Under the pieces are notes generated by a model that was given only the letters and a program-made list of their open reading frames with translations, was not told the origin of the DNA and ran no database searches. This document shows positions 54,788 to 63,838 of a DNA stretch of 64,000 nt, piece after piece (the first letter of the stretch is position 1; each line of letters begins with the position of its first letter). The stretch comes from Granulosicoccus sp964449565. Its GTDB lineage: Bacteria; Pseudomonadota; Gammaproteobacteria; Granulosicoccales; Granulosicoccaceae. The DNA is taken from NCBI GenBank assembly GCA_964449565.1, contig CAYUZB010000008.1, positions 1 to 64,000 on the forward strand. Reading direction: 5' to 3'. Position numbers and translations under genes: made by a program.

Positions 54788-56344
54788 TCAATCGCGTAAC
54801 TTGAAGCGTTGAATTTTGCCGGTAGCGGTTTTCGGCAGCTCGTCAACGATTTCTACCCAGCGCGGGTATTTCCACTTACCAATTTGCTCCTTGACCTGTT
54901 CTTTAAGCACTGTACTCAGTTCTTTTGTATCAACCGGGTTTTTCAGCACCACGTAGGCTTTCGGCTTTTCAAGGCGCTGTTCATCGTAAGCGGCAACAAC
55001 AGCCGCCTCCAACACATCGGGATGGGCGATAATTGCTTGCTCAACCTCAAAGGGCGAGACCCAGATTCCACTGACCTTGAACATGTCATCAGTGCGACCA
55101 CAATAGATCAATCGACCATCGGCTGACTTCTCGTACTTGTCACCCGTGCGCGTCCAGACACCTTCAAAGGTCTGACGGCTTTTGTCACGCTGGTTCCAGT
55201 AATCAGCTGCGGCTGAATTTCCATTGACCAGTAGCTCACCGACCTTGTGGGTTTCGGTAATGTCCTTCCCATTTTCGTCAACCAGACGGAGTTCGTAGCC
55301 AGGGACTGCCACACCTGATGTGCCGTATACAACATCATCTATTCGGTTAGATAGAAAAATATGCAGCATTTCAGTAGAGCCGACGCCATCGAGAATCGGA
55401 CAATTCGTAAGCTTCTCCCAGTTTTTGCCAAGATCTTCAGGCAATGCCTCTCCGGCAGAGATACAGCGCCGAAGTGGTGCATCAATTGACATCTCATTCG
55501 ATTCAACATGAGCGATAGTGGCGGCGTACAGTGTTGGAACACCGCAGAAAATAGTCGGCTTGTACTCATTGATAATGCCAAGAACTGCATCAGGTGTGGG
55601 CCTACTGGATAACAACAAACTTGTTGCCCCCACGGACATCGGAAACGATAGAGAATTGCCCAGGCCATAGGCAAAAAAGAACTTTGCCGCCGAATAAACG
55701 ATATCCTCTTGCTCGATCCCCAACACCTGAACACCATAGGTGTCAGCGGTTTCACGCAAACTGCTGTGCAAATGCCGAACACCTTTGGGCTGACCGGTCG
55801 AGCCTGAGGAGTACAACCAGAAAGCGCATTCATCTGGTGATGATTCGACAGTCGGTTGTGGCGTACAACGACCAAGTTCATCGATAAACGTCAGATGGTT
55901 CGAAGCGTGTTCACCAGTAACAAACACCGTTTTGATCGTGGGATGATCTGCCAGCAAGGGCTCAACTACACTCAATAAAGGTGATGACACAAACAGTGCT
56001 TTGGCCCGGCAGTCAGTCAGTATTGACGCGTACACCTCACTGCCAAGCAAGGTATTGAGCGATACAGGTATGACGCCAGCTTTAAGACTGCCCCAGAAAA
56101 TAATCGGAAATTCGATTTGATCAAGTAACAACAAAGCCACTCGATCTTCGCGCTGAATACCATGCCGAGCGTAGAGATCAACAAGTTTTGCCGATTCTGT
56201 AGCGATTTCACGGTAACTCAATCTTCGCTTGTGGCCATCGACTTCCCTGAATGCAGGTTTGTCAGCGTAGGCAGTATCTAAATGGCGATCAACAAAATAA
56301 TCAGCGGCATTGCCATTGCAACTTTCTGTGCTGAATTTCGTCAT
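54788..56344 (-). CDS. bclA: Benzoate-CoA ligase
   Basis: This 518-residue AMP-forming ligase has the A3 loop YSSGSTGQPKG at 178-188, the adenylate Asp in TRTGDKY, and A10 LPKTATGKIQR with the catalytic Lys near 508. The pattern ILDGVGSTEMLHIFLSN is typical of the benzoate-CoA ligase subgroup. It turns benzoate, CoA and ATP into benzoyl-CoA, the BoxAB substrate. It follows the TRAP permease gene by 28 bp on the same strand, linking uptake and activation. Confidence 0.92.
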   Translation of the reverse strand: MTKFSTESCNGNAADYFVDRHLDTAYADKPAFREVDGHKRRLSYREIATESAKLVDLYARHGIQREDRVALLLLDQIEFPIIFWGSLKAGVIPVSLNTLLGSEVYASILTDCRAKALFVSSPLLSVVEPLLADHPTIKTVFVTGEHASNHLTFIDELGRCTPQPTVESSPDECAFWLYSSGSTGQPKGVRHLHSSLRETADTYGVQVLGIEQEDIVYSAAKFFFAYGLGNSLSFPMSVGATSLLLSSRPTPDAVLGIINEYKPTIFCGVPTLYAATIAHVESNEMSIDAPLRRCISAGEALPEDLGKNWEKLTNCPILDGVGSTEMLHIFLSNRIDDVVYGTSGVAVPGYELRLVDENGKDITETHKVGELLVNGNSAAADYWNQRDKSRQTFEGVWTRTGDKYEKSADGRLIYCGRTDDMFKVSGIWVSPFEVEQAIIAHPDVLEAAVVAAYDEQRLEKPKAYVVLKNPVDTKELSTVLKEQVKEQIGKWKYPRWVEIVDELPKTATGKIQRFKLRD

Positions 56345-56372
56345 GATAAATCCCTATTAAAATTCCATACAG

Positions 56373-57695
56373 CTAATAAAAGGCGCGAAGCATAAATAAA
56401 GTAATGGCTGGAAACATGACGAGAATGGCTGTACGTACGATATCGGATAATACAAAAGGCAAGACCGATTTATACGTTTCCATGATGCGAGTATCTGGAT
56501 CCATCGCGTTGATGACAAACAGGTTCATGCCAACAGGTGGTGTAATTAAGCCGACTTCCACAACGATCAGCACCAGAATACCAAACCAGATGGCGGTCTC
56601 TTCCGCAGTCAGTCCAAAGTCGAGCGATGAAATTATCGGAAAGAAAATCGGTATGGTAAGCAATATCATTGATAGGCTGTCCATGATGCAGCCAAAGAGC
56701 AGATAGAGACACAATATGATGGTCAGAATAAGCCACGGGCTGTAGCCCTGTGACACGATAAATGACGATACCTCTTGCGGCACCTGCGTCAAGGCCAGAA
56801 AAGAATTATAAAACCCCGCACCGAGCACAATCATGAAGATCATCGCTGTGCTGATTGCTGTTGCCAATAGCGATTGGCGTAAGGTGGCAAACGTCAGGCC
56901 GCCGTTCAGCAATGCGATAATACCGGTACCTGCAGCGCCAACGGCGGCAGCTTCAGTTGGCGTAAACCAACCGAGATAAATCCCCCCGACCACCAGAAAA
57001 AATACCAGCAACACTGGCCACACTTTTGCCAGGGCCTTGAATCGTTGCCGGTACGGCATTCGTTCCATCACCTGCGCACTACCCGGTGAGAAATGCATAT
57101 AAATCGAGATGGCAATCATATAACCAATTGCCGCCAGTATGCCGGGCACGAATGCAGACAGAAACAACTTGGCTATATTTTGCTCGGTAAGGATGGCATA
57201 AATCACCAGAACCACTGATGGCGGAATGAGTATGCCAAGTGTTCCACCGGCAGCCAGAGTTGCCGTTGCAAGACCACCCGGGTAGCCGTAACGGCGCAAT
57301 TCAGGTAACGCAACCTGCCCCATGGTTGCAGCCGTTGCCAGCGATGAGCCGCAGATGGAACCGAAGCCTGCACAGGCGCCTACCGATGCCATGGCTATAC
57401 CGCCCTTGCGATGACCCAGCCAACTTTCAGCCGCTTTGAACAAGGAAGTCGACATGCCACCGAGCGTCGAGAACTGCCCCATCAACAAGAATAGTGGCAC
57501 GATGGACAAGGAATAACTTGAGAACGTTCCAAACGTTTCCGTTTTTAGCCTTGCCAGTACAACCAGCCAACCACCGGTCACGAGCGCCGTCCCGCCAAGC
57601 CCACAAACCAGCATGGCGAGTCCGATGGGCATACGCAAAAAAATCAACGCCATCAACACGGGCAATGACACGATGCCCAGTTCCAAGTTACTCAA
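56373..57695 (-). CDS. dctM: TRAP transporter large permease (DctM)
   Basis: The protein has about 440 residues and roughly 12 hydrophobic helices. The family start is LELGIVSLPVLMALIFLRMP, and typical segments are FLLMGQFSTLGGMS and LITPPVGMNLFVINA. The TTG at 57695 is preferred because it places LELGIVS at the N-terminus and overlaps the dctQ stop by 8 bp. DctM forms the sodium-driven elevator of the transporter. Location next to benzoate-CoA ligase suggests benzoate or a similar aromatic acid as cargo. Confidence 0.9.
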   Translation of the reverse strand: MSNLELGIVSLPVLMALIFLRMPIGLAMLVCGLGGTALVTGGWLVVLARLKTETFGTFSSYSLSIVPLFLLMGQFSTLGGMSTSLFKAAESWLGHRKGGIAMASVGACAGFGSICGSSLATAATMGQVALPELRRYGYPGGLATATLAAGGTLGILIPPSVVLVIYAILTEQNIAKLFLSAFVPGILAAIGYMIAISIYMHFSPGSAQVMERMPYRQRFKALAKVWPVLLVFFLVVGGIYLGWFTPTEAAAVGAAGTGIIALLNGGLTFATLRQSLLATAISTAMIFMIVLGAGFYNSFLALTQVPQEVSSFIVSQGYSPWLILTIILCLYLLFGCIMDSLSMILLTIPIFFPIISSLDFGLTAEETAIWFGILVLIVVEVGLITPPVGMNLFVINAMDPDTRIMETYKSVLPFVLSDIVRTAILVMFPAITLFMLRAFY

Positions 57696-58275
57696 GGCTT
57701 GTGGATCTCTGCGTAGAACCAGGCAGTCCAGAATCAAGACCTGCTACTTCCCGGGCCCTGGCATAGGCGACGTAGGCAGCTATGACGGTTGCAATCACGC
57801 TGGCTGCGGCACAAAAGGCAAATCCCCACCAGACCGGGAATTCGAGTTGGAAGGTCGTTTCCCCGTAACGCATCTTGTCTGACATACCCACAAAGAGTCG
57901 CCAGCTAATGACACCGAGAACGAGGACAAACAGAATGTCCCAGATCAATTCAAGCGTATCGCTGAATTTTCTCGGCAGTTTGGAGGTAAATATATCGACT
58001 TGCGCATGACCACGATTGACCATACACCACGGAAAAAAGGCGAATATCGCAAAGGCGATGCCCACTTCGACAATTTCGAAATCACCATTGATGGGCCCAA
58101 ACTTGATGAGCCAGGATGCAAGTTCAGGCAAATAGCTTTCGACAAAATCGCTGTGCCCGAATGTGTTGATCAGTCGACCAGTAATGCTCAGGCTCGTCAG
58201 CACCACGAGGGACAGTAGTACGAGTCCTCCTACGATGGCCATCCATCGCGCAATCGCGTGCATGAATGTGCGCAT
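57688..58275 (-). CDS. dctQ: TRAP transporter small permease (DctQ)
   Basis: This protein of about 195 residues has four helices, the usual DctQ topology. Typical features are GIAFAIFAFFPWCMVNRGHAQ, where the Arg-Gly-His-Ala-x-Val/Ile segment is conserved, and a C-terminal helix at WWGFAFCAAASVIATVIAA. The ATG at 58275 is preferred; a TTG at 58293 is possible. It pairs with DctM, whose gene overlaps its end. It is separated from the binding-protein gene by a terminator-like hairpin. Confidence 0.9.
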   Translation of the reverse strand: MRTFMHAIARWMAIVGGLVLLSLVVLTSLSITGRLINTFGHSDFVESYLPELASWLIKFGPINGDFEIVEVGIAFAIFAFFPWCMVNRGHAQVDIFTSKLPRKFSDTLELIWDILFVLVLGVISWRLFVGMSDKMRYGETTFQLEFPVWWGFAFCAAASVIATVIAAYVAYARAREVAGLDSGLPGSTQRSTSLE

Positions 58276-58301
58276 AAAGTCGCTCAGAGTCAATTAAACA
58301 A

Positions 58302-58329
58302 AAGGGCTTCACTAAGCTGTGAAGCCCTT
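58302..58329 (-). terminator. Intercistronic terminator/attenuator between dctP and dctQ
   Basis: A perfect 11-bp stem, AAGGGCTTCAC and GTGAAGCCCTT, with a 6-nt loop is followed on the minus strand by TTTTGTTTAATT. It lies 16 bp past the dctP stop. Partial termination here would give more binding protein than permease, as is common in TRAP and ABC operons. Confidence 0.8.
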
Positions 58330-58344
58330 CGGTGATTATAGCGA

Positions 58345-59385
58345 CTATTTGTTCGAATATTTCTCGATCAAGGCTTTGGCTTCATCGTACAAGGCTTGAC
58401 CGTCAATACCCTTTTTATCCATATCGGCAATCCAGTTGTCAACAACCGGGGCAACGGCGGCTTCCCACTCGGCTACCTGTTCATCATTCAATGTAATGAT
58501 GTTGTTACCGTTGGCAACTGCCAGCTCTCTCGCCGGACCATCAGCACCTTCTTGCGTCTTGCCAGCGAAGGCCGAAAATTCCATACCCGAGTTGTCATCA
58601 ATTGCTTTTTGCAAATCAGCCGGCAGGCTTTCGTACTTTGCCTTGTTCATCGCCAGAACAAATGTCAATGTGTATAAGGCTCGATTGCTGAATTCGGTGT
58701 GATTGCTAACCAACTCCGGCACCTTGAGTGCTGCGGTGACTTCCCATGGAATGGTCGTCGCATCAATGACACCTTTTGACAATCCTTCAGGGACTGCTGG
58801 TACTGGCATACCAACAGGGGTCGCACCCAACAAATCCATCATTTTATTGACGGTACGGGAACCACCTCGAATCTTTACACCATTGAGATCATCTGGGCTA
58901 ACGATTGGCTCAGCGGAGTGAAACAATCCAGGACCATGAACCCAAGTGCCAAGAATTTTCAGATCCTTGAATTCGGTATCGCGCATTTCTTTTTCGAACA
59001 ATTCCCAATATGCGCGTGAAACCGCTTCAGCGTCGGACATCATGAAGGGCATTTCGAATACTTCTGTGCGAGGGAAACGACCTGGCGTATAACCGACAAC
59101 TGTCCAGACAACATCAGCAACGCCATCAATTGCTTGATCCATCAGTTCAGTAGGCTTACCACCCAACTGCATGGATGGAAATCGATCTACTTTAATTTTT
59201 CCTTCTGACGAAGCTTCGACATTATCTGCCCAGACATCGAGAACCAGCTTGGGCACATTCGCTTGCGCTGGCAGGAACTGATGTAATTTCAAGGTAACAT
59301 CCGCTGCCATCGCTGATGTCGACGTGATCGCTCCAAGGAGCGCTGTTACGCCTAGCGCTGTTAGTAAATTTTTTCGCCGAATCAT
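58345..59385 (-). CDS. dctP: TRAP transporter solute-binding protein (DctP)
   Basis: This 346-residue DctP-type receptor has a signal peptide (MIRRKNLLTALGVTALLG to about AMAA). The mature part begins VTLKLHQFLPAQANVPK. The conserved Arg that binds the ligand carboxylate lies in NGVKIRGGSRTVNKMM. GGAGG 9 bp upstream of the ATG and a sigma70-like promoter at 59431-59460 precede it. The cargo is probably an aromatic or other carboxylate feeding the box pathway. Confidence 0.92.
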   Translation of the reverse strand: MIRRKNLLTALGVTALLGAITSTSAMAADVTLKLHQFLPAQANVPKLVLDVWADNVEASSEGKIKVDRFPSMQLGGKPTELMDQAIDGVADVVWTVVGYTPGRFPRTEVFEMPFMMSDAEAVSRAYWELFEKEMRDTEFKDLKILGTWVHGPGLFHSAEPIVSPDDLNGVKIRGGSRTVNKMMDLLGATPVGMPVPAVPEGLSKGVIDATTIPWEVTAALKVPELVSNHTEFSNRALYTLTFVLAMNKAKYESLPADLQKAIDDNSGMEFSAFAGKTQEGADGPARELAVANGNNIITLNDEQVAEWEAAVAPVVDNWIADMDKKGIDGQALYDEAKALIEKYSNK

Positions 59386-59430
59386 TTGTTTCTTCCTCCA
59401 GTTTCTCGGGATGTATGCCTAATGGCTAAT

Positions 59431-59460
59431 GGTATACTGAAATTCTTTGGTCATTGTCAA
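59431..59460 (-). promoter_or_regulatory. Sigma70-like promoter of dctP
   Basis: On the minus strand, TTGACA (59460-59455) is followed after 18 bp by TATACC (59436-59431), 45 bp upstream of the dctP ATG. The -35 element is consensus and the -10 matches four of six. The -10 overlaps a GTATAC palindrome that might be an operator. Confidence 0.45.
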
Positions 59461-59535
59461 TGATTATGGCCTTACAGCCTCGTAGTTGAGCCATTTCCAG
59501 CCAATTTACGTGCTCTCGGTTCTCAAGCTTGGCAG

Positions 59536-60402
59536 TCACAGGCCACTGTCGTAATTCGCAAATTCAACCGCGATGTGGCCACTTTTTTCGATCGTTTCCA
59601 GTCGTTGAACAAACGACGCAATTGACTGCAAGGTTTTGTCAGTCTGTTCGATGTGCGGCGAATGTTTGCAGTCGTCCAACATGACTACTTCAACGGGGGA
59701 ATAACAACGCGTTTCGATTTCCTGTATTTGCGCAATCGTACCGTATTGGTCATTCACACCTTGGATTGCCAATACCGGTATGCGCAGGTAATCAATCGTT
59801 TCACTGATGTTCCATTCCTTGAACTCTGGATCAAGCCAGGCGTTGTTCCATCCGCGAAAAGTATTGTCGACGTGATGATGGTGCCGTGCAAGACGCTCCC
59901 GCAGATCTGTCTTTTCGTAAGCCTCTTTGGCTTCTGCAATAGCCTCTAGTTGATCTGGCTCGGTGAAAAAATGTGGGGCGATCAAGATGACTCCGCGTAC
60001 GCGATGGTCAGAGACACCCCCGGCATAAAGTGCAGCGATCGAAGCACCGTCACTATGGCCTAACAGAATGCCACGCCGAAATCCTATCTGATCAAGCACC
60101 TTTGATAAGGTGTTTTCTGCCTCTTGAGTCATGTAGTCGAGTGCGCGCGGTAGAGGTACTGGATCAGATGCCCCATATCCAGAACGGGAATAAGCAAACA
60201 CACCGAAGCCGGTGGCATCCGCTATTTTTTCAGGAAAATCTTTCCATAAGGACGCCGAACCCAGCCCTTCATGCAGCATGATTATCGTTGGCGCATGTTC
60301 GGGTGCCGGACCAAAACAGCGGGTTTCAAGCCGCATGTCATCGACGGTTAGAAAAGCCTCTTTACCTGCCCGCCATTCAAATACCTTGCTCACACAGATC
60401 AC
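59536..60402 (-). CDS. Alpha/beta hydrolase of the box cluster
   Basis: The 288-residue serine hydrolase has oxyanion segment MLHEGLGSASLW, nucleophile elbow LLGHSDGASIA, and a C-terminal catalytic His in DDCKHSPHIEQ. Hydrolases of this type are common in box and other aromatic clusters, where they hydrolyse ring-fission esters, lactones or CoA thioesters. The start is GTG at 60402 or 60393. It lies 2 bp behind the PhyH gene, so the two are cotranscribed. Confidence 0.85.
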   Translation of the reverse strand: MICVSKVFEWRAGKEAFLTVDDMRLETRCFGPAPEHAPTIIMLHEGLGSASLWKDFPEKIADATGFGVFAYSRSGYGASDPVPLPRALDYMTQEAENTLSKVLDQIGFRRGILLGHSDGASIAALYAGGVSDHRVRGVILIAPHFFTEPDQLEAIAEAKEAYEKTDLRERLARHHHHVDNTFRGWNNAWLDPEFKEWNISETIDYLRIPVLAIQGVNDQYGTIAQIQEIETRCYSPVEVVMLDDCKHSPHIEQTDKTLQSIASFVQRLETIEKSGHIAVEFANYDSGL

Positions 60403-60404
60403 AC

Positions 60405-61238
60405 TCAGTAGGAGCGTACTTGATCTGAACCTTTGTACAGAATGTCAGCATAGTTAGCATTCATGGCCTGGCGATTGGATAGCGCATCCGGGTCAAGGTC
60501 ATGACGCGGTCGTCCGATTTCAACAAGATCAGCATCGTCGCGTTTGCGGCCGCGACAATGCATCCATTGATTCAATCCGATGGTTTGTCGCACATCATGC
60601 CGTGCATATGACTGCAGCGCAAAGCCTATGCGCCGTTCAGCTGACCTATTGGGTTGGGAGCCATGAATCACTTCGCAGTGATGCACAGACATCTGACCGG
60701 GTTTCAAGATCAAATGGTGTGCCGATGACTCATCGACATTGTTGACTTTCTGCCCGCGGGTCAGAATGTTGTCTTGCGCGAACGTATCCTCATGCTCTTG
60801 AATGTGTGCATGGTGACTACCGGGAATCATACTCATGCAACCGGTTTCCAGATTGCTCGGCGTCAGGGCAATCCAGGGTGTCAAAAACGTGTTTTTGTTC
60901 ATGCCCATATACGTGGCATCCTGATGCCAGCTGACATAGTGCGATGTGTTGGGTTCCTTGATAAATAGAACACTCGCCCACAAGGAAAAGTCCGCGCCGA
61001 GTAAGTCTTCGACGACATCGAGAATAATCGGATGGAAGGCCAGCTCATCGAGAAAACTGAATGCCAGATGCGCATTGTTGCGATTTTCGGCATGGATCAG
61101 TTTCGGGTAATTGCTTTCAGCCTCTTCAAGCAGAACACGATAACGTGCCGCTTCGTCTTCGGACATGACATCGATCGGACTGACGAATCCGGATTCCTGA
61201 TAATCGCGAATTTGTCCTGCAGTTAAATACTTGGGCAT
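60405..61238 (-). CDS. PhyH-family Fe(II)/2-oxoglutarate dioxygenase, second copy
   Basis: The 277-residue protein has the facial triad His105 and Asp107 (SWHQDATYMG) and His192 (EVIHGSQPN), with Arg203 in the ERRIGFAL segment for 2-oxoglutarate. It resembles the copy at 5672-6544 along its length. Coupled to an alpha/beta hydrolase at the head of the TRAP-box series, it may prepare an aromatic or conjugated substrate for the pathway. The substrate is unknown. Confidence 0.87.
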   Translation of the reverse strand: MPKYLTAGQIRDYQESGFVSPIDVMSEDEAARYRVLLEEAESNYPKLIHAENRNNAHLAFSFLDELAFHPIILDVVEDLLGADFSLWASVLFIKEPNTSHYVSWHQDATYMGMNKNTFLTPWIALTPSNLETGCMSMIPGSHHAHIQEHEDTFAQDNILTRGQKVNNVDESSAHHLILKPGQMSVHHCEVIHGSQPNRSAERRIGFALQSYARHDVRQTIGLNQWMHCRGRKRDDADLVEIGRPRHDLDPDALSNRQAMNANYADILYKGSDQVRSY

Positions 61239-61356
61239 GTCGAACTGGAGTCCTGTTGGAGCAAACAGGCACTGAATGTACCTAAAGCTTGACCCGAGTT
61301 CAAACTGTCAACATGGCCACTTTTATCGACGCAGCAGGATATGGACTCGAATGTCG

Positions 61357-61665
61357 CTACTTGATAGTAATGATCTCGGGGATTTCCTGCCCGTCCTCAG
61401 GCTCGTGAACAAAACGCGCAGGAACCTCATCCTTTTTTTGACCGCAACCGGCAGGATCAGCACTCGCACCAGAGTCGCTGTCGGAACCCTCGGTCGCCTG
61501 CTTCTGTCTTGAATCTGTTGAGTTACGATCACAATCGAAGGCAAATACGCTCATGGACGACGTCATGCTTGTCGTGCCCACCAGAAATACCGCTCCCTGT
61601 CGCAGGAAAGATCGCCTGCCGGATGCGTCACGCACAATGAGGGTGTCCTGGTGTTTTTTGCTCAT
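61357..61665 (-). CDS. Small protein with twin-arginine signal
   Basis: This 102-residue protein has a Tat-type leader, GRRSFLRQGAVFLVG, followed by a short hydrophobic stretch ending near FAFDC. The mature part is low-complexity and acidic (Ser/Asp/Gly/Gln rich), with Cys residues in FDCDRN and AGCGQKK. Tat export usually implies cytoplasmic cofactor loading or partner binding, but no cofactor site is evident. It may be a small subunit exported with a redox partner encoded elsewhere. Confidence 0.65.
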   Translation of the reverse strand: MSKKHQDTLIVRDASGRRSFLRQGAVFLVGTTSMTSSMSVFAFDCDRNSTDSRQKQATEGSDSDSGASADPAGCGQKKDEVPARFVHEPEDGQEIPEIITIK

Positions 61666-61834
61666 GGGTCCAATTCGTCATCAGCTCAGTAATGTACAGA
61701 ATTACCAATCCAGGCGATCGCTGTCAAGCGTGACGCGCACTTGTCATTAACCATCAGAAAAATTCGCGTGGGTTTGCGTCATCAGAAAACCAACTAGTCG
61801 GCCCGTAAAAGCGTTCGAACTCAAAGTTTGAACC

Positions 61835-63016
61835 TCAAACCAACTCGGCAATATTTTCGTGAATCAGCCTTGAAGCGAGCGCCTGCCGCTGTTCCGCATC
61901 CAATCCAACCCACTCATGCATGACCATTTTTTGTCGCTCCAGCAAAAATGCGACACCACTAGCAACGGGTTCATGAAATTCCAGAATTTGACCATGACAT
62001 CGGACAATCAGGGTGTCTTCTACTTTGGATACGCTGATCACTCTGCCGGGCAAGATCTGTATGACCGATTCAGATGTGAGTGCCTCACTCCCGTTAATTC
62101 GATGTAAGAGCTTATCGGTGCTCGGCAAGCTGCTTAAGGCCACCTCATCACGCAAGGCATGAACCGCAGTTCGAATCTCCGTGGGCGTCAAGTCAGATAC
62201 CAGTGCTTGCGCGTCACTGGCTAACTTCGTCAGATCATGCGCGCCTTGCCAATCGGTTCGCGGGATGGACTGGCGTAGTTGTCGCTTGTCACTTGTTTTC
62301 AAATTCAAATGTTTCTGTAACAAGTCGAGCCATGTGACCGCGTATACGCCCAACGTGATATGCAAGGAAGATGTGTCGCCATCGGCAATCGCATCGTGCA
62401 TCATGCCACGCGGAATATACAGCGTGTCACCAGGTTCCAGACGCACGGAACTGGACTCGCTCCCGGGCAAGTCACGGCCCGCAACAAATCGCTCTGACGA
62501 AAACGGCAAGTAAGGTCCATTTCCGTAAAATCGAAACGATTTGCACCCCTCCACTTGCAGTATCAGAACATCATGCGAGTCATAATGCGGATTGAACCCG
62601 CTTTGCCCCACCGGAGATAAATACACATTAGTCTGACATTCAAGCTCCAGAGCCGCTTGCATTGTTCGCTTCAGATAAGCCAATGGTGCATGAATCTCAT
62701 GAGCCTTCGACATGACGATGGTGGCCCCGTCCGCATGTGCCTGCAGCAATCGGGTTGGCACGATCCGCTCATTTTCATCGAGGTAATGCTCGGGTATCAG
62801 ATCCGATGCACCACCGGATAGCTGTACACCGGGAAAGTGCAATGCGGTATCGCTTATCAAGGACTCAACATCAGCGACGGTAATAAAGCGAGAAAAATGA
62901 TCAAGCGTGTTCCTCGAAACATGAAAGGGTCGCTGTTCCCAGTATTGCGAGAAAAATTCGTCAACAGAAATCGCGCCGAATATACGGTGAAGAAGGTCCT
63001 CTTTCGTATCGTGCAT
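61835..63016 (-). CDS. JmjC/cupin_4-family oxygenase (ribosomal oxygenase-like)
   Basis: This 393-residue protein has an N-terminal cupin_4/JmjC barrel with the iron ligands His144 and Asp146 in NPHYDSHDVLILQ and His207 in PRGMMHDAIA. The start FFSQYWEQRPFHV is the RoxA/MINA-type entry motif. Relatives hydroxylate ribosomal proteins (YcfD acts on L16), but this one is more like the divergent group found in natural-product or stand-alone settings. A winged C-terminal region follows. It is divergent from the DMSP-lyase-like gene. Confidence 0.83.
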   Translation of the reverse strand: MHDTKEDLLHRIFGAISVDEFFSQYWEQRPFHVSRNTLDHFSRFITVADVESLISDTALHFPGVQLSGGASDLIPEHYLDENERIVPTRLLQAHADGATIVMSKAHEIHAPLAYLKRTMQAALELECQTNVYLSPVGQSGFNPHYDSHDVLILQVEGCKSFRFYGNGPYLPFSSERFVAGRDLPGSESSSVRLEPGDTLYIPRGMMHDAIADGDTSSLHITLGVYAVTWLDLLQKHLNLKTSDKRQLRQSIPRTDWQGAHDLTKLASDAQALVSDLTPTEIRTAVHALRDEVALSSLPSTDKLLHRINGSEALTSESVIQILPGRVISVSKVEDTLIVRCHGQILEFHEPVASGVAFLLERQKMVMHEWVGLDAEQRQALASRLIHENIAELV

Positions 63017-63097
63017 AAGTATTATCGAGTGAATGACATCAGGCTAATGTAACGGAAAAGTCGAATACCGGACGGGCATCATTGACAGTTCATCATT

Positions 63098-63127
63098 GAT
63101 GTAAAGTACGGAGATGTAAAGTACGGA
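63098..63127. repeat. Exact 15-bp tandem duplication in a promoter region
   Basis: GATGTAAAGTACGGA occurs twice head to tail (63098-63112 and 63113-63127), 43 bp before the DMSP-lyase-like gene. It may be a doubled regulator site or a simple slippage product. Confidence 0.75.
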
Positions 63128-63170
63128 TCTTGAACATGTATTCAGACTGATTCCCGAGCAGGTCCGAGCA

Positions 63171-63785
63171 ATGAACAATACAAATGACAATATACTCGCA
63201 GGACTGTTCAGATCCATTGCCTCGGATCTTGCACGCCACTCTAGCAATATTGCCGATCAATGTAGCCATGCATTGTTGTCATCAACGAATGCCACGGTTG
63301 AAAAACCGCCCGCGACACTTGCGCAATGCAAAGAGTTGCCACGTGGCCCTGCCCGGCATGACGCACCCTTGTTGCACTCTGTGCTCGCTAGTCTGGAACA
63401 CCTGCATTGGGCGGAAAACGCCGATAAAAATGGCCCAGACGTATTCAAGGCGCAACTCGCCTTTGTCGAACTATTGGGCCCGACAGGCATGGTGATCAAC
63501 TCAGATTGCCGCGTTGGACTGCTGCTGATTTGTCGCAACAATGTTTACCCGGCCCACCGGCACGCCGCTGAGGAACTGTACTTCGTGGTTGACGGTACCG
63601 CTCAATGGTCCTCGGACCGCGCCTCAATCAGTGATCACCCACCCGGCACCTTTATCCATCATCAAAGCTGGGAAACGCATGCGATGACCACACGCGGTGA
63701 GCCATTGCTGGCCGTGTGGTGCTGGACTGGTGATTTGAGCTTTTCCAGTTACGAGATGATCGACGCCGACACAGGCTTGAATTGA
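63171..63785 (+). CDS. DMSP lyase-family cupin (DddQ/DddL-like)
   Basis: This 204-residue single cupin has the lyase-family metal motif YPAHRHAAEELYFVVDG (Tyr126, His129, His131, Glu135, Tyr137) and second motif HHQSWETHAM with His170. The closing segment is LLAVWCWTGDL. DddQ/DddL enzymes split dimethylsulfoniopropionate into DMS and acrylate with a bound metal. The wider superfamily also contains members without that activity. A GntR regulator starts 53 bp downstream on the same strand. No acrylate-handling gene is in view. Confidence 0.83.
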   Translation: MNNTNDNILAGLFRSIASDLARHSSNIADQCSHALLSSTNATVEKPPATLAQCKELPRGPARHDAPLLHSVLASLEHLHWAENADKNGPDVFKAQLAFVELLGPTGMVINSDCRVGLLLICRNNVYPAHRHAAEELYFVVDGTAQWSSDRASISDHPPGTFIHHQSWETHAMTTRGEPLLAVWCWTGDLSFSSYEMIDADTGLN

Positions 63786-63838
63786 ACCAAAATTAACGGC
63801 ATTATCAATTTTGGTCTGACCAAAACACGAGGTGTGCC

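Noticed and set aside
55339..55881. 180-codon minus-strand open frame
   Set aside because: Same strand but a different frame within the benzoate-CoA ligase gene, which has all family motifs.
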